From Niastella populi (GTDB lineage: Bacteria > Bacteroidota > Bacteroidia > Chitinophagales > Chitinophagaceae): a stretch of 64,000 bases of DNA. The stretch lies in NCBI RefSeq assembly GCF_002078015.1, contig NZ_LWBP01000199.1, positions 248,001 to 312,000 of the forward strand, given 5' to 3'. Position 1 is the first letter of the stretch, and every line of letters starts with the position of its first letter. Made by a program: the position numbers and the translations under genes. This document shows positions 54,047 through 61,853 of the stretch, one piece after another. The notes below the pieces were generated by a model. That model was not told the origin of the DNA. It did not search any database and was given only the letters and a program-made list of their open reading frames with translations.

Positions 54047-54567
54047 AGGAACAAGGCAACAAGGCAACAAGGCATAAAGGCAACGAGGGGAAATACAGAG
54101 GAAGCGAGTGATTTATTTTTAATAATAACACTTGCGGTATGTCAACCATTCAATCTTTTCGAGACCTAATCGTTTGGCAAAAGTCAATGAAACTGGTCAC
54201 AGAGATCTATCTTGCTACCAGATCTTTTCCACCTGAAGAGTTATATGCGTTAACAAGTCAACTACGCCGTTGTGCCATATCCATTCCAAGCAATATTGCT
54301 GAAGGATATGGAAGAAGATCAACGTTGGATTATAAGCGTTTTTTACAAATAGCAGTTGGTTCTACTTTTGAATTGCAGACTCAGATTGAAATCGCTTCTA
54401 ATTTGAAATATCTTTCATCGGAGCTATTCGGCAATCTTAGTAATGCGGCAAAGGAAATTGAACTGATGCTATTATCTTTGATAAACAAATTGATTAACTA
54501 ATGTTTGAAAGAGACAAAAGGCCCTGGCTTCTACTCGTTGCCTCGTTGCCTTGTTGCCTCTATTCCT
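54047..54567. mobile_element. Inverted-repeat-bounded element carrying a four-helix-bundle gene
   Basis: Left arm 54047-54090 consists of AGGCAACA words (AGGCAACAAGGCAAC at 54054-54068); right arm about 54534-54567 has the exact complement (GTTGCCTTGTTGCCT at 54545-54559). Between the arms is a complete four-helix-bundle gene. The arms would pair and put the gene in a loop of about 440 bases, the arrangement of 23S rRNA intervening sequences. No target duplication is evident. Similar GTTGCC arrays lie at 32561-32600. Mobility is inferred. Confidence 0.6.
54139..54501 (+). CDS. Four-helix-bundle protein, 23S rRNA intervening-sequence type
   Basis: 120 residues. The family signature is complete: FRDLIVWQKSMKLVTEIY, LTSQLRRCAISIPSNIAEGY, RRSTLDYKRFLQIAVGSTFELQTQI. 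This is the S23/IVP family (related to Avd of retroelements), small all-helical proteins encoded inside intervening sequences of 23S rRNA in Leptospira and others, and as stand-alone copies in Bacteroidota. Here it sits in the leu operon between the LeuA-like gene and leuB, and between inverted repeats. Its low GC and AT-rich codon use differ from its neighbours, suggesting transfer. It is probably translated from the leu mRNA. Function unknown; nucleic-acid binding is likely. Confidence 0.93.
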   Translation: MSTIQSFRDLIVWQKSMKLVTEIYLATRSFPPEELYALTSQLRRCAISIPSNIAEGYGRRSTLDYKRFLQIAVGSTFELQTQIEIASNLKYLSSELFGNLSNAAKEIELMLLSLINKLIN

Positions 54568-54579
54568 AAAAACAAAAGC

Positions 54580-55653
54580 ATGGCAACTAAGCACATACTC
54601 ATCGTTCCCGGCGACGGCATTGGCCAGGAAGTAACGGCAGTTGGTAAAAAAGTGTTAGACAAGATCGCTGCAAAATTCGGACACACATTTACATATGACG
54701 AAGCATTGATCGGCCATGTGGCCATCGAAGCAACAGGCAATCCCCTCCCCGATGAAACGCTGGAGAAAATGCGCAAGTCAGACGCTGTGCTGTTTGGCGC
54801 GGTAGGACATCCCAAATACGACAACGACCCTACTGCCAAAGTACGTCCGGAGCAGGGTTTGCTGAAAATGCGTAAAGAACTGGGACTGTACGCCAACCTG
54901 CGCCCCATTAAATTATTCGATGAGTTGCTGGGCGCGTCCAGCATTAAACCCGAAGTATTGAAAGGCGCCGACATCCTTTTCTTCCGTGAGTTGACGGGCG
55001 ATATTTATTTCGGTGAGAAAGGCAGAAAGAACGACGGCGACACCGCTTATGACGTGGCGCAATACAGCCGCTTTGAAGTAGAGCGCATTGCCCGCAAAGC
55101 GTTCGAAGCAGCCCGTACCAGAAGAAAGAAATTATGTTCTGTAGATAAAGCGAACGTTATTGAAACCAGCCGCCTGTGGCGCGAAGTGGTTCAAAAAATC
55201 GCAAAAGAATATCCCGACGTAGAAGTGGAACATCAGTTTGTTGACGCTACAGCTATGTTGCTGATAAAAGACCCGCGCAAATTCGACGTAGTGGTAACAG
55301 CCAACCTGTTTGGCGATATCCTTACCGATGAAGCGTCACAGATTGCCGGTTCAATGGGTATGCTGGCTTCCGCTTCAATTGGTGATGGCACCGGCGTTTA
55401 TGAGCCTATTCACGGTTCTGCGCATGATATTACCGGTAAGGGCGTTGCCAATCCGCTGGCTTCTATTTTATCGGCGGCGCTGCTGCTCGATATATCATTT
55501 GGCATGAAAGCCGAATCGGAAGCTGTGATCAGCGCCGTAGATAAAGTATTGAAAGCAGGTTTCCGCACCCGCGATATCGCCGATGCACAAACTCCCGCAA
55601 ACAAGATCTTAGGCACCGATGCTATAGGCGAAGAGGTGTTGAAGTTTTTGTAA
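54580..55653 (+). CDS. leuB: 3-isopropylmalate dehydrogenase
   Basis: 357 residues from the ATG at 54580; an earlier frame starting at 54505 is the hairpin arm. It is a beta-decarboxylating dehydrogenase: [15 protein letters not shown] (Rossmann start), [71 protein letters not shown] and the NAD-binding [20 protein letters not shown]. It oxidises 3-isopropylmalate to 2-ketoisocaproate precursor in leucine synthesis, and the same enzyme family handles 3-methylmalate in the citramalate route. Operon end, followed by a terminator. Confidence 0.95.
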   Translation: MATKHILIVPGDGIGQEVTAVGKKVLDKIAAKFGHTFTYDEALIGHVAIEATGNPLPDETLEKMRKSDAVLFGAVGHPKYDNDPTAKVRPEQGLLKMRKELGLYANLRPIKLFDELLGASSIKPEVLKGADILFFRELTGDIYFGEKGRKNDGDTAYDVAQYSRFEVERIARKAFEAARTRRKKLCSVDKANVIETSRLWREVVQKIAKEYPDVEVEHQFVDATAMLLIKDPRKFDVVVTANLFGDILTDEASQIAGSMGMLASASIGDGTGVYEPIHGSAHDITGKGVANPLASILSAALLLDISFGMKAESEAVISAVDKVLKAGFRTRDIADAQTPANKILGTDAIGEEVLKFL

Positions 55654-55677
55654 GTTATCATAAGAAGTTTTCAGAAG

Positions 55678-55705
55678 GCGGGTCATTGATATGGCCCGCT
55701 TTTTT
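55678..55705 (+). terminator. Rho-independent terminator of the leu operon
   Basis: GCGGGTCA / TGGCCCGC (55678-55685 and 55692-55699, one T-G pair), loop TTGATA, followed by six T. Confidence 0.88.
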
Positions 55706-55789
55706 ATTGCTGTTAACAGACATCAATAGGTGATCATGAAAATTAACAAGTATGCATTGAGAAACAAACCGGTAATGAGTTTCCCCTGT

Positions 55790-57094
55790 TCACAACGCCA
55801 CCACATTAACCGAGGTGGTTCCATAGATCAACTCTAGCGCTTTATCTACAGGCAGATCGCCAGGCCGGCCAACGGGCGGTAATGGCAATTTACCGGTTTC
55901 AGTGACCGGGTAATGCGGCACCAGTCCGTTTGAATAATCACCCTTGCCATTAGCGTCTGCGATCTTATATACTGTGGGCATTAGCACCCAGGCCACCTGC
56001 CTCGGGTTTCGCAGATCTTCTACCGGGAAGGAGGCTTCATCTTTGCCCAGCGTGGTTTCTCCTATGCGAACAACATCAGTATATGGCGCCAGGTTATGCA
56101 CTAGCAGTTCCGCTGCCGATGCGGTTTCAGCCGATGTTAAAATGAACAGGCGCGATAAATGAAGGTTCGACGCCTGCAGGTCGCTCATGTTCTTGCCGCT
56201 GGCATTACCGCTAAAAGCGATCGCCTGCTGAAAAGTTTGTACAACGGTTCCCCCATGCCGGTTGCCCCGGTACGTTATAAACTTAGCGGAAGCGTTGAAG
56301 TTACCGGCCAGCATAGCCGCCAGCTTGGTGGCGGAAGCCACGCTGCCGCCGGGGTTATAACGCAGATCGAGTATCATTTCGGACACCCCTTTTTGTTGCA
56401 GTTTCTGTATGCTTTGCAACATAACGCCGTCATCTTTTTCGGCGCAAAGATAATAAGCCAGGTAACCGGTCTTTTTTCCACCGGCTTCAAATAAACTGGT
56501 TGCGTATACGCTTTTCTGCGGCACTATAGAACTTTGTACTCCTACCCGCGCAGCGTCGACCAGTGCAGAACGATCGGTATTGAATGCAGCCAGTTGTAAA
56601 ATGGCCGATGACGCCTGCAAGGCTGCTTTGGTTGTTTGTTTGTTACCGGGAGTTATGGCTTTGTCATTCACTGCGGTAAAAAGCATTCCCCGCTTCAATC
56701 CCCTGTTATTGGCAGCACTGCCCGGAATTACATGGGTAATAACCCCTATCAGTTTTTGCGAATCGAACGGATGCGCTGTAAACGTATAATGAAAACCATA
56801 CATTTCGGCCGATGTTTTGGTAGACCCGATATTTGTTCGGTTACTGATCCAGGAAAAGCGGTCTTTCGGCGATAATAACTGTTTAAAGAACTGTTCGGTA
56901 GGCAATGAATAATCGGGATGCGCCGGCATATCGGCGCTCCAGTAATAGTATAACTGCATACTGTCGTACACCCACTTATTGATCTTGCCAAGGGAATCGG
57001 TTGGTTGCCAGCCGGCATCCTTTTTAGTGCAGGCCGGGCCGGGCAGCAAAGCAAATGAAATTAATATGTATACAATGATTTTACTAACAGTCAT
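55790..57094 (-). CDS. S41 family (C-terminal processing) peptidase lipoprotein
   Basis: 434 residues with lipoprotein signal ending GPAC. A PDZ-like region (GVITHVIPGSAANNRGLKRGMLFTAVNDKAI, about 117-150) is followed by the S41 domain: GYLAYYLCAEKDDG, ILDLRYNPGGSVASATKLAAML, and the catalytic serine in LTSAETASAAELLVHNL with the lysine in GETTLGKDEASF. It is a periplasmic protease of the tail-specific type; substrate unknown. It is separate from the T9SS genes downstream. Confidence 0.88.
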   Translation of the reverse strand: MTVSKIIVYILISFALLPGPACTKKDAGWQPTDSLGKINKWVYDSMQLYYYWSADMPAHPDYSLPTEQFFKQLLSPKDRFSWISNRTNIGSTKTSAEMYGFHYTFTAHPFDSQKLIGVITHVIPGSAANNRGLKRGMLFTAVNDKAITPGNKQTTKAALQASSAILQLAAFNTDRSALVDAARVGVQSSIVPQKSVYATSLFEAGGKKTGYLAYYLCAEKDDGVMLQSIQKLQQKGVSEMILDLRYNPGGSVASATKLAAMLAGNFNASAKFITYRGNRHGGTVVQTFQQAIAFSGNASGKNMSDLQASNLHLSRLFILTSAETASAAELLVHNLAPYTDVVRIGETTLGKDEASFPVEDLRNPRQVAWVLMPTVYKIADANGKGDYSNGLVPHYPVTETGKLPLPPVGRPGDLPVDKALELIYGTTSVNVVAL

Positions 57095-57300
57095 TTTTAA
57101 AGGTCTTGGTTCACTGCTTTTAGTTCACGGTTCACAGTTTAGTTTGGGGGCAGGTTGCAGATATGCATAAATTGACTAATATCATAAGGTTTTAGTTTAT
57201 TGATATCAGGGATCCATATTTTATTTTCGGAGTTAGCCAATAAGACACAGCCTTATTGCACCTTTATCTTAATTTTATTTTTTTGTTAAGTGCGAAAAAT

Positions 57301-57308
57301 TATTTTTG
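57301..57308 (+). promoter_or_regulatory. Orphan -7 promoter element
   Basis: TATTTTTG on plus matches TAnnTTTG, but no plus-strand gene follows; the hairpin at 57334-57365 ends in TTTTG and could end a transcript of about 55 nt. Confidence 0.35.
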
Positions 57309-57333
57309 TAGTGGTTTTAAACAATTACTAATA

Positions 57334-57365
57334 AAGGGTGTTCAGCGAGCAGGCTGAATACCCTT
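57334..57365. terminator. Hairpin with wobble, possible bidirectional terminator
   Basis: AAGGGTGTTCAGC / GCTGAATACCCTT pair over 13 positions with one G-T pair, loop GAGCAG. Confidence 0.55.
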
Positions 57366-57384
57366 TTGACTTTTTATCGGAGGC

Positions 57385-57420
57385 AATTACCTGTGAAGTA
57401 AACTTACTCCACAGGTAATT
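57385..57420 (-). terminator. 36-bp near-palindrome after the T9SS protein gene
   Basis: AATTACCTGTG (57385-57395) is the exact complement of CACAGGTAATT (57410-57420); inside, AGTAA-AC-TTACT extends the stem with single A and C mismatch at the joints. It is 20 bp after the stop of the minus-strand gene at 57440. Confidence 0.75.
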
Positions 57421-57439
57421 AATGAAAAAAGAGAAGTTC

Positions 57440-58858
57440 TTATTTTTTGATAAACGACTTGCTCTGGCGCTGGCCGTTCATGTTAAATACTACCATGTAA
57501 TTGCCAGGGATCAGCTTGCTTACATTTATGGTTGTTTGAACAGCGCCCTGTTGAACATTTTGCGTTAACAGCTGGCGGCCGTCGATGCTAACCAATTGTA
57601 CAGTAGTACCGGCTTCAGCCGCAGGATGTTGCATAACCAGGCTGCTTTGTACAGGGTTAGGATATACGTTGATCTTCACCACGCCCTTTACCGCCAATAC
57701 GTCACTGTAAACTTTGGCGCCATCTTTTCCTGTAAGGTTAACGCGATAAAATGCAGTTTTATCAGTACGGGTATCGGTTAACTGATAAAATGGTTCTTTA
57801 CCGGAAGCCTTGACCACGGTGAATGGCTCAAATGATTTTCCGCCATCTGTTGATTTCTCCACTACATATTCCCGGGCATTGGCCTCATCGGGCGTACTCC
57901 ACTGGAGGTTGATCAACTCTTCATTGGTTGCCTCTCCATTGAGCCAAAGATTGATGATGAAAAGCTTTTGACCATCGATCACAAGTACGTTATCCAACCC
58001 GCCGGTAGCATTTTTTGTATCAATGGAAGCCCATCCTGCTGAAGGCCATTTACCATTGAATGAAAGGTAGAGGCGGTACAGGCTGCCATTCAGTGAGCGC
58101 TGGGCAATATGCAGGATACCATTTGATAAGGTGTTGGGAATAATAGTGCCCCAGGCTTTATTGACAGCATTTACGCTATCGGCATAAAATGGTGCATAAC
58201 CATTGGCCACGCTGTTGTCGCTGCCATCGCTTTCAATAAACGTACCTGTAACGGGACGGCCCTGGGCAAACAGGTTATCATATAATAAAATGAATTGCTT
58301 TGGGCTGCCATGGCGTAATGGCGTGCAACGTAATGCAGTTCCACCGGTTGTATCAGTGCCAAAATTGAGCACAGTAACCGGATTGGAGGCGGTTAAACGG
58401 TGTGTAACGGTAATTCCGTTGGCGCCGTTATTCAAAATAAGACGGAAATAAACGCTGTTGCCGGGTCTGAACAAAGTGGAAGAAGCCGCTTCGTTTGCAA
58501 ACCAGCCGGTGTATGATCCGGTTGTATCGGTAGTGAATTCACCGTAACGGCCGCTTAGGGCCAGCGTAGCTGTGGTAATACGCGCAAAATCGCCGCTGTC
58601 TTTTACCAGAATGTAGGCGCCTTCACCAATGCTTGTGCTGGTTGGCGACGATACAAAACGGTTGAAATAACGGTAGGTTGCGTTGGGGATCAACCCGCTT
58701 ACCGTCATGCGGCAAACGAACGGCACTTTGCGATCATCAGCAGTGTTGAAACTACCAACACCCTGAATATATTGGGGAAAATACACTTCTGAAATAGTCT
58801 GTCCGAATGATACGGAAGCTACCAGGAGCAGGATGAGTATATTGACTCCGGTTTTCAT
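57440..58858 (-). CDS. Exported protein with type IX secretion sorting domain
   Basis: 472 residues from the ATG at 58858 with signal MKTGVNILILLLVASVSFG. The N-terminal half is beta-rich (FPQYIQGVGSFNTADDRKVPFVCRMTVSGL, LYDNLFAQGRPVTGTFIESDGSDN); the same domain is the visible start of the MBG protein at the window end. From about residue 330 there is a FN3-like segment (NGEATNEELINLQWSTPDEANAREYVVEKSTDGGKSFE), then the type A sorting domain (INVYPNPVQSSLVMQH, VQLVSIDGRQLL, KLIPGNYMVVFNMNGQRQSKSF). Cargo of the T9SS, probably released or anchored at the surface. The first 28 codons in the same frame precede a better start and are rejected. Confidence 0.85.
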   Translation of the reverse strand: MKTGVNILILLLVASVSFGQTISEVYFPQYIQGVGSFNTADDRKVPFVCRMTVSGLIPNATYRYFNRFVSSPTSTSIGEGAYILVKDSGDFARITTATLALSGRYGEFTTDTTGSYTGWFANEAASSTLFRPGNSVYFRLILNNGANGITVTHRLTASNPVTVLNFGTDTTGGTALRCTPLRHGSPKQFILLYDNLFAQGRPVTGTFIESDGSDNSVANGYAPFYADSVNAVNKAWGTIIPNTLSNGILHIAQRSLNGSLYRLYLSFNGKWPSAGWASIDTKNATGGLDNVLVIDGQKLFIINLWLNGEATNEELINLQWSTPDEANAREYVVEKSTDGGKSFEPFTVVKASGKEPFYQLTDTRTDKTAFYRVNLTGKDGAKVYSDVLAVKGVVKINVYPNPVQSSLVMQHPAAEAGTTVQLVSIDGRQLLTQNVQQGAVQTTINVSKLIPGNYMVVFNMNGQRQSKSFIKK

Positions 58859-58887
58859 AACTGTTAGTGTTAGGTTAATTAATAGAA

Positions 58888-58919
58888 ACACCGGGCCGCT
58901 TTTTAAGGTAGCCCGGTGT
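58888..58919 (-). terminator. Hairpin between beta-helix lipoprotein and T9SS gene
   Basis: ACACCGGGC (58888-58896) pairs exactly with GCCCGGTGT (58911-58919). It lies downstream of the minus-strand gene ending at 58962; the T run after it is weak, so termination may be partial. Confidence 0.65.
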
Positions 58920-58961
58920 ATAAAAAGAATTACCTGTTTCATATAACATGGCAGGAAATTA

Positions 58962-60317
58962 TTAATAGTTCAGTTTTGCCCAGCCAGCTAACCAGTTGTT
59001 GGCTGTAGCATCGTTGGCAACATAAGGACCGAAAGCACCGCGGTAAGCAGGTGTTTCAAATTCAGACGGCAATCCAACATAATCAGTAGTCAGTGATAAA
59101 GCCGGAGAAGCAGACAATGGTCTGAAATCGCCATTGAACGGATCAGCAAGCAGAACATCAGTATTGGCATTGCTGCTAACATATTGTCCATTGCTTCCGG
59201 GCAATGTGAGCGTTGACGGGTTGATCACAGCAGAAAAACCATGAACCAGGTTATGGTTGAAATTTGCTATATCAGCCTGAGAACCAGAAGAGGCCAGTTG
59301 TAAACCTGTAGGGAAGCCCATGAAGATCGAGTTACGAACTTCGTAGCTGCTATGACGGCGGAATTGAGCACCATTTAACAGGCCCAGGGTAGCAGCCTGG
59401 CTGCTTGTTTCAACACCGATAACGGTCATATTAGAGATGATAGCTCTGGTGCGAGGCTCATCAGCTGCACCGGTTGCGTTGTTATCGCTCTCTATACCGT
59501 TGGGGTTGGCAGAATAGTTCTCGCCGGCATCCAGTACTGAAAGGGCATACTGAATATGACCGCTGTAACCAAAATCAAAATCAAAAGCATCATCATCCGG
59601 AGCCAGAGCAAAAAGATAGCTGGCATTTACTGTACCACCGAAGAATTCGAATGCATCATCATTACCATAAGCCACTTCAATGTGGTTCAGGATAGTACCG
59701 GCGCCAACACCGCCTAAAGTAAGACCGTTCAACTCATTGTCTGTTGCGATAGCAGCACCTGCATATTCAATGATCACATACTCCAGTTGACCGGAACTGT
59801 GATTTGCATCACCCAATCCGGCGCCACCGCCCCCATAGTTAACATCTACACCGGCAGGAACGCTGGGCAGGTTGATACCTTCGATAGTAGCATCAGCTCT
59901 GTTCAAAGGTGCATTTCCCAATAATACGATACCACCCCAGTCGCCAGCGGCAGGAGTAGCCTGGTGTGAAGTGAATACGATTGGATCGCTTGGCGTACCG
60001 GCAGCAAAGATCTGTGCGCCGCGTGTTACAATCAACGCTGAAGCAGAGTCGTTGGTTGATTTTTTCACAGCCTCTACGTGTGTACCCTCTTCAAAGATCA
60101 ATGTAGCATTGTTGGTTACATACGTTTTGCCATCCAGTACATATAAAGTATCATTTGATAAAAATCGATCTGCAGTAATGGTTAATGGTAATACTACAGT
60201 ATCAACGTATGGACCGGCAAATGTACCGCGTGGACTAAAACCTTTGTCAATACCATTTTTCTTGCAAGCAGTGGCTGCCAGTGCAAGTACAGCCATGCTT
60301 AGGATAAGTCTCTTCAT
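58962..60317 (-). CDS. Parallel beta-helix lipoprotein
   Basis: 451 residues with lipoprotein signal MKRLILSMAVLALAATAC. Repeated short strands and turns (QLEYVIIEYAGAAI, LNHIEVAYGNDDAFEFFGGTVNASYLFAL, IQYALSVLDAG, VRNSIFMGFPTGLQ) look like a right-handed beta-helix of the pectate-lyase/polymorphic-repeat type, with a long acidic motif DDAFDFDFGYSG. Such proteins occur in Bacteroidota near TonB receptors and T9SS cargo; no catalytic site can be named. Its own promoter box is at 60447. Downstream T9SS gene is separated by the 58888 hairpin. Confidence 0.8.
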   Translation of the reverse strand: MKRLILSMAVLALAATACKKNGIDKGFSPRGTFAGPYVDTVVLPLTITADRFLSNDTLYVLDGKTYVTNNATLIFEEGTHVEAVKKSTNDSASALIVTRGAQIFAAGTPSDPIVFTSHQATPAAGDWGGIVLLGNAPLNRADATIEGINLPSVPAGVDVNYGGGGAGLGDANHSSGQLEYVIIEYAGAAIATDNELNGLTLGGVGAGTILNHIEVAYGNDDAFEFFGGTVNASYLFALAPDDDAFDFDFGYSGHIQYALSVLDAGENYSANPNGIESDNNATGAADEPRTRAIISNMTVIGVETSSQAATLGLLNGAQFRRHSSYEVRNSIFMGFPTGLQLASSGSQADIANFNHNLVHGFSAVINPSTLTLPGSNGQYVSSNANTDVLLADPFNGDFRPLSASPALSLTTDYVGLPSEFETPAYRGAFGPYVANDATANNWLAGWAKLNY

Positions 60318-60730
60318 GATTAATTTGGTTTTTTAAACAATTACTAAAAAATGGATGTATATGAAACAGGTAATCCTTTGCTATATAAAATCATCATGCG
60401 TAATATTCAAAACACAATGCCCGATCCTCTACCGCCAAATCCAATTCAAAATTATACTCCAAACCTTATCGCACATCACATCTTCATCGATTTAGCAATT
60501 AGTTATTGGTTTGTTAATATTACGTTTGTGCGTTAATGTATGTTCACGACGGTCCCTATACATGCCTGGGTTACGCATGCACAATAACCATTTGCATTTT
60601 TATATAATAAAATGCACCCGTAAACATCAATCAAATCAAGCCGGGAAAGAGGTCAATAAGCAAATGACAATAGATAAATTGAAATATCAACCAGCGAACG
60701 ATACAATTAAATAATATCCGGTATCAGTGT
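60318..60730. other. Intergenic region between PorV-like gene and beta-helix gene
   Basis: The only notable signals are TAATTTTG on minus (60447-60454), which fits a promoter for the beta-helix gene with a leader of about 125 nt, and TACGTTTG on plus near 60524, which precedes no gene. Confidence 0.45.
60447..60454 (-). promoter_or_regulatory. -7 promoter element for the beta-helix lipoprotein gene
   Basis: TAATTTTG on the minus strand, exact TAnnTTTG match, about 130 bp upstream of the ATG at 60317. Confidence 0.45.
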
Positions 60731-61825
60731 TTACTTTTTTATCGCAACCACAAAGCCTAACCGCACGGTATTCCCAAGGGGATTTCTATTCACTTTATCA
60801 CCTGTTGGAACGAGGTAAGAAAAGTTCACCATAGCCGTACTGAAACGTACTCCGGCGCCGGCAGTGACATACTGCCAGTTTCCATAGGAATAGGATTTAC
60901 TGTTATACCCCAATCTCAGGTATAGCTGATCCTTGAAAATATATTCTGTTCCAAACGCAAGCTGCAAGGCGTTATTATCAAAAGAATCGAACCAGCCCGA
61001 CACTACGCTTTTGTTGCGATAACCGGGCATCTCTTCCAGAGTTAAAGGAACTTTTGGTACCAGTAATTTATCGGCCTGTACCGTGAAGGTCATTTTATTA
61101 TCATCATTCCACACCTCCGTATAAGCAACGCCAACACCTAATCCGGCCGGCAAAAAATCTTTATTATCATCGTCTTCCGTATACCCTATTTTGGAACCCA
61201 GGTTCGATAAAGAAATTCCCGCCGTCCAGCCACTGCCATTTTCACCGGCACCAGTATAAAAGGCCGACAGATCGGCTGCAACCGCGTTTCCTGCCTTGTA
61301 GCTGGTACCATTTACGGCTCCCGTAACCAGTTTGGAAGAGATATAACGCAGAGCAATACCCAATCCTATTTTATCGCTCAGTTTGCGGGAGTATCCCAGG
61401 TCGAATGAAAATTCACGCGGGCGAACGGTTTGCAGTTTATTTCCACTGTAATCAACCATAGAAACATCACCGGCATTAAAATATCTTAATGAAGCCGAAA
61501 CCGACTGCCATTGATCCAGCTGATGATAACCAGCCAATGTGGCCAGGTACATATTGTCGGCTACCTCTTTCAGCCACGGTGTATAGGTAGCGCCTATCGC
61601 TGTTGGTTTACTGGCAAACGGCATTTTAGCCTGGTTATAAAAAACACTATTGGCATCCGGACTTATGGCAATGCCGGCATCTCCCATTCCCCCGCTGCGT
61701 GCATCGGGGGAGATCCGCAAAAAGGGAACGGCAGTAGTAGTAATATTGATACTGTTATTCTCCTGCGCAACCAACACACCTGAACAAAAAATTGAAACAG
61801 CAGTTATTAATAGCTTCCTCATCAC
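60731..61825 (-). CDS. porV: PorV (LptO)-like type IX secretion outer membrane protein
   Basis: 364 residues. Signal peptide (MMRKLLITAVSIFCSGVLVAQ) and a FadL-like barrel with the PorV start ITTTAVPFLRISPDARSGGMGDAGIAISPDANSVFYNQAK, then amphipathic strands to the end (NTVRLGFVVAIKK). PorV shuttles T9SS cargo to the attachment complex at the outer membrane. It starts 28 bp after the stop of the MBG-repeat protein on the same strand, so the two are probably in one operon, which links the MBG protein to type IX export. Paralogues (PorQ-like) exist, so the exact member is tentative. Confidence 0.88.
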   Translation of the reverse strand: MMRKLLITAVSIFCSGVLVAQENNSINITTTAVPFLRISPDARSGGMGDAGIAISPDANSVFYNQAKMPFASKPTAIGATYTPWLKEVADNMYLATLAGYHQLDQWQSVSASLRYFNAGDVSMVDYSGNKLQTVRPREFSFDLGYSRKLSDKIGLGIALRYISSKLVTGAVNGTSYKAGNAVAADLSAFYTGAGENGSGWTAGISLSNLGSKIGYTEDDDNKDFLPAGLGVGVAYTEVWNDDNKMTFTVQADKLLVPKVPLTLEEMPGYRNKSVVSGWFDSFDNNALQLAFGTEYIFKDQLYLRLGYNSKSYSYGNWQYVTAGAGVRFSTAMVNFSYLVPTGDKVNRNPLGNTVRLGFVVAIKK

Positions 61826-61853
61826 AAAATGTTTTGGATAGAATGATTTGTAA

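Larger units (their letters stand above)
57095..57439. other. Intergenic region with promoter-like box, two hairpins
   Basis: Contains GGTTCAC.TTAGTTCACGGTTCAC words (57104-57140), a TATTTTTG box at 57301-57308 on plus, an imperfect hairpin at 57334-57365 and a 36-bp near-palindrome at 57385-57420. No protein frame is convincing. Confidence 0.5.

Noticed and set aside
54139-54501. Diversity-generating retroelement (Avd-like protein)
   Set aside because: The protein is a relative of Avd, but no reverse transcriptase, template repeat or variable repeat is seen.
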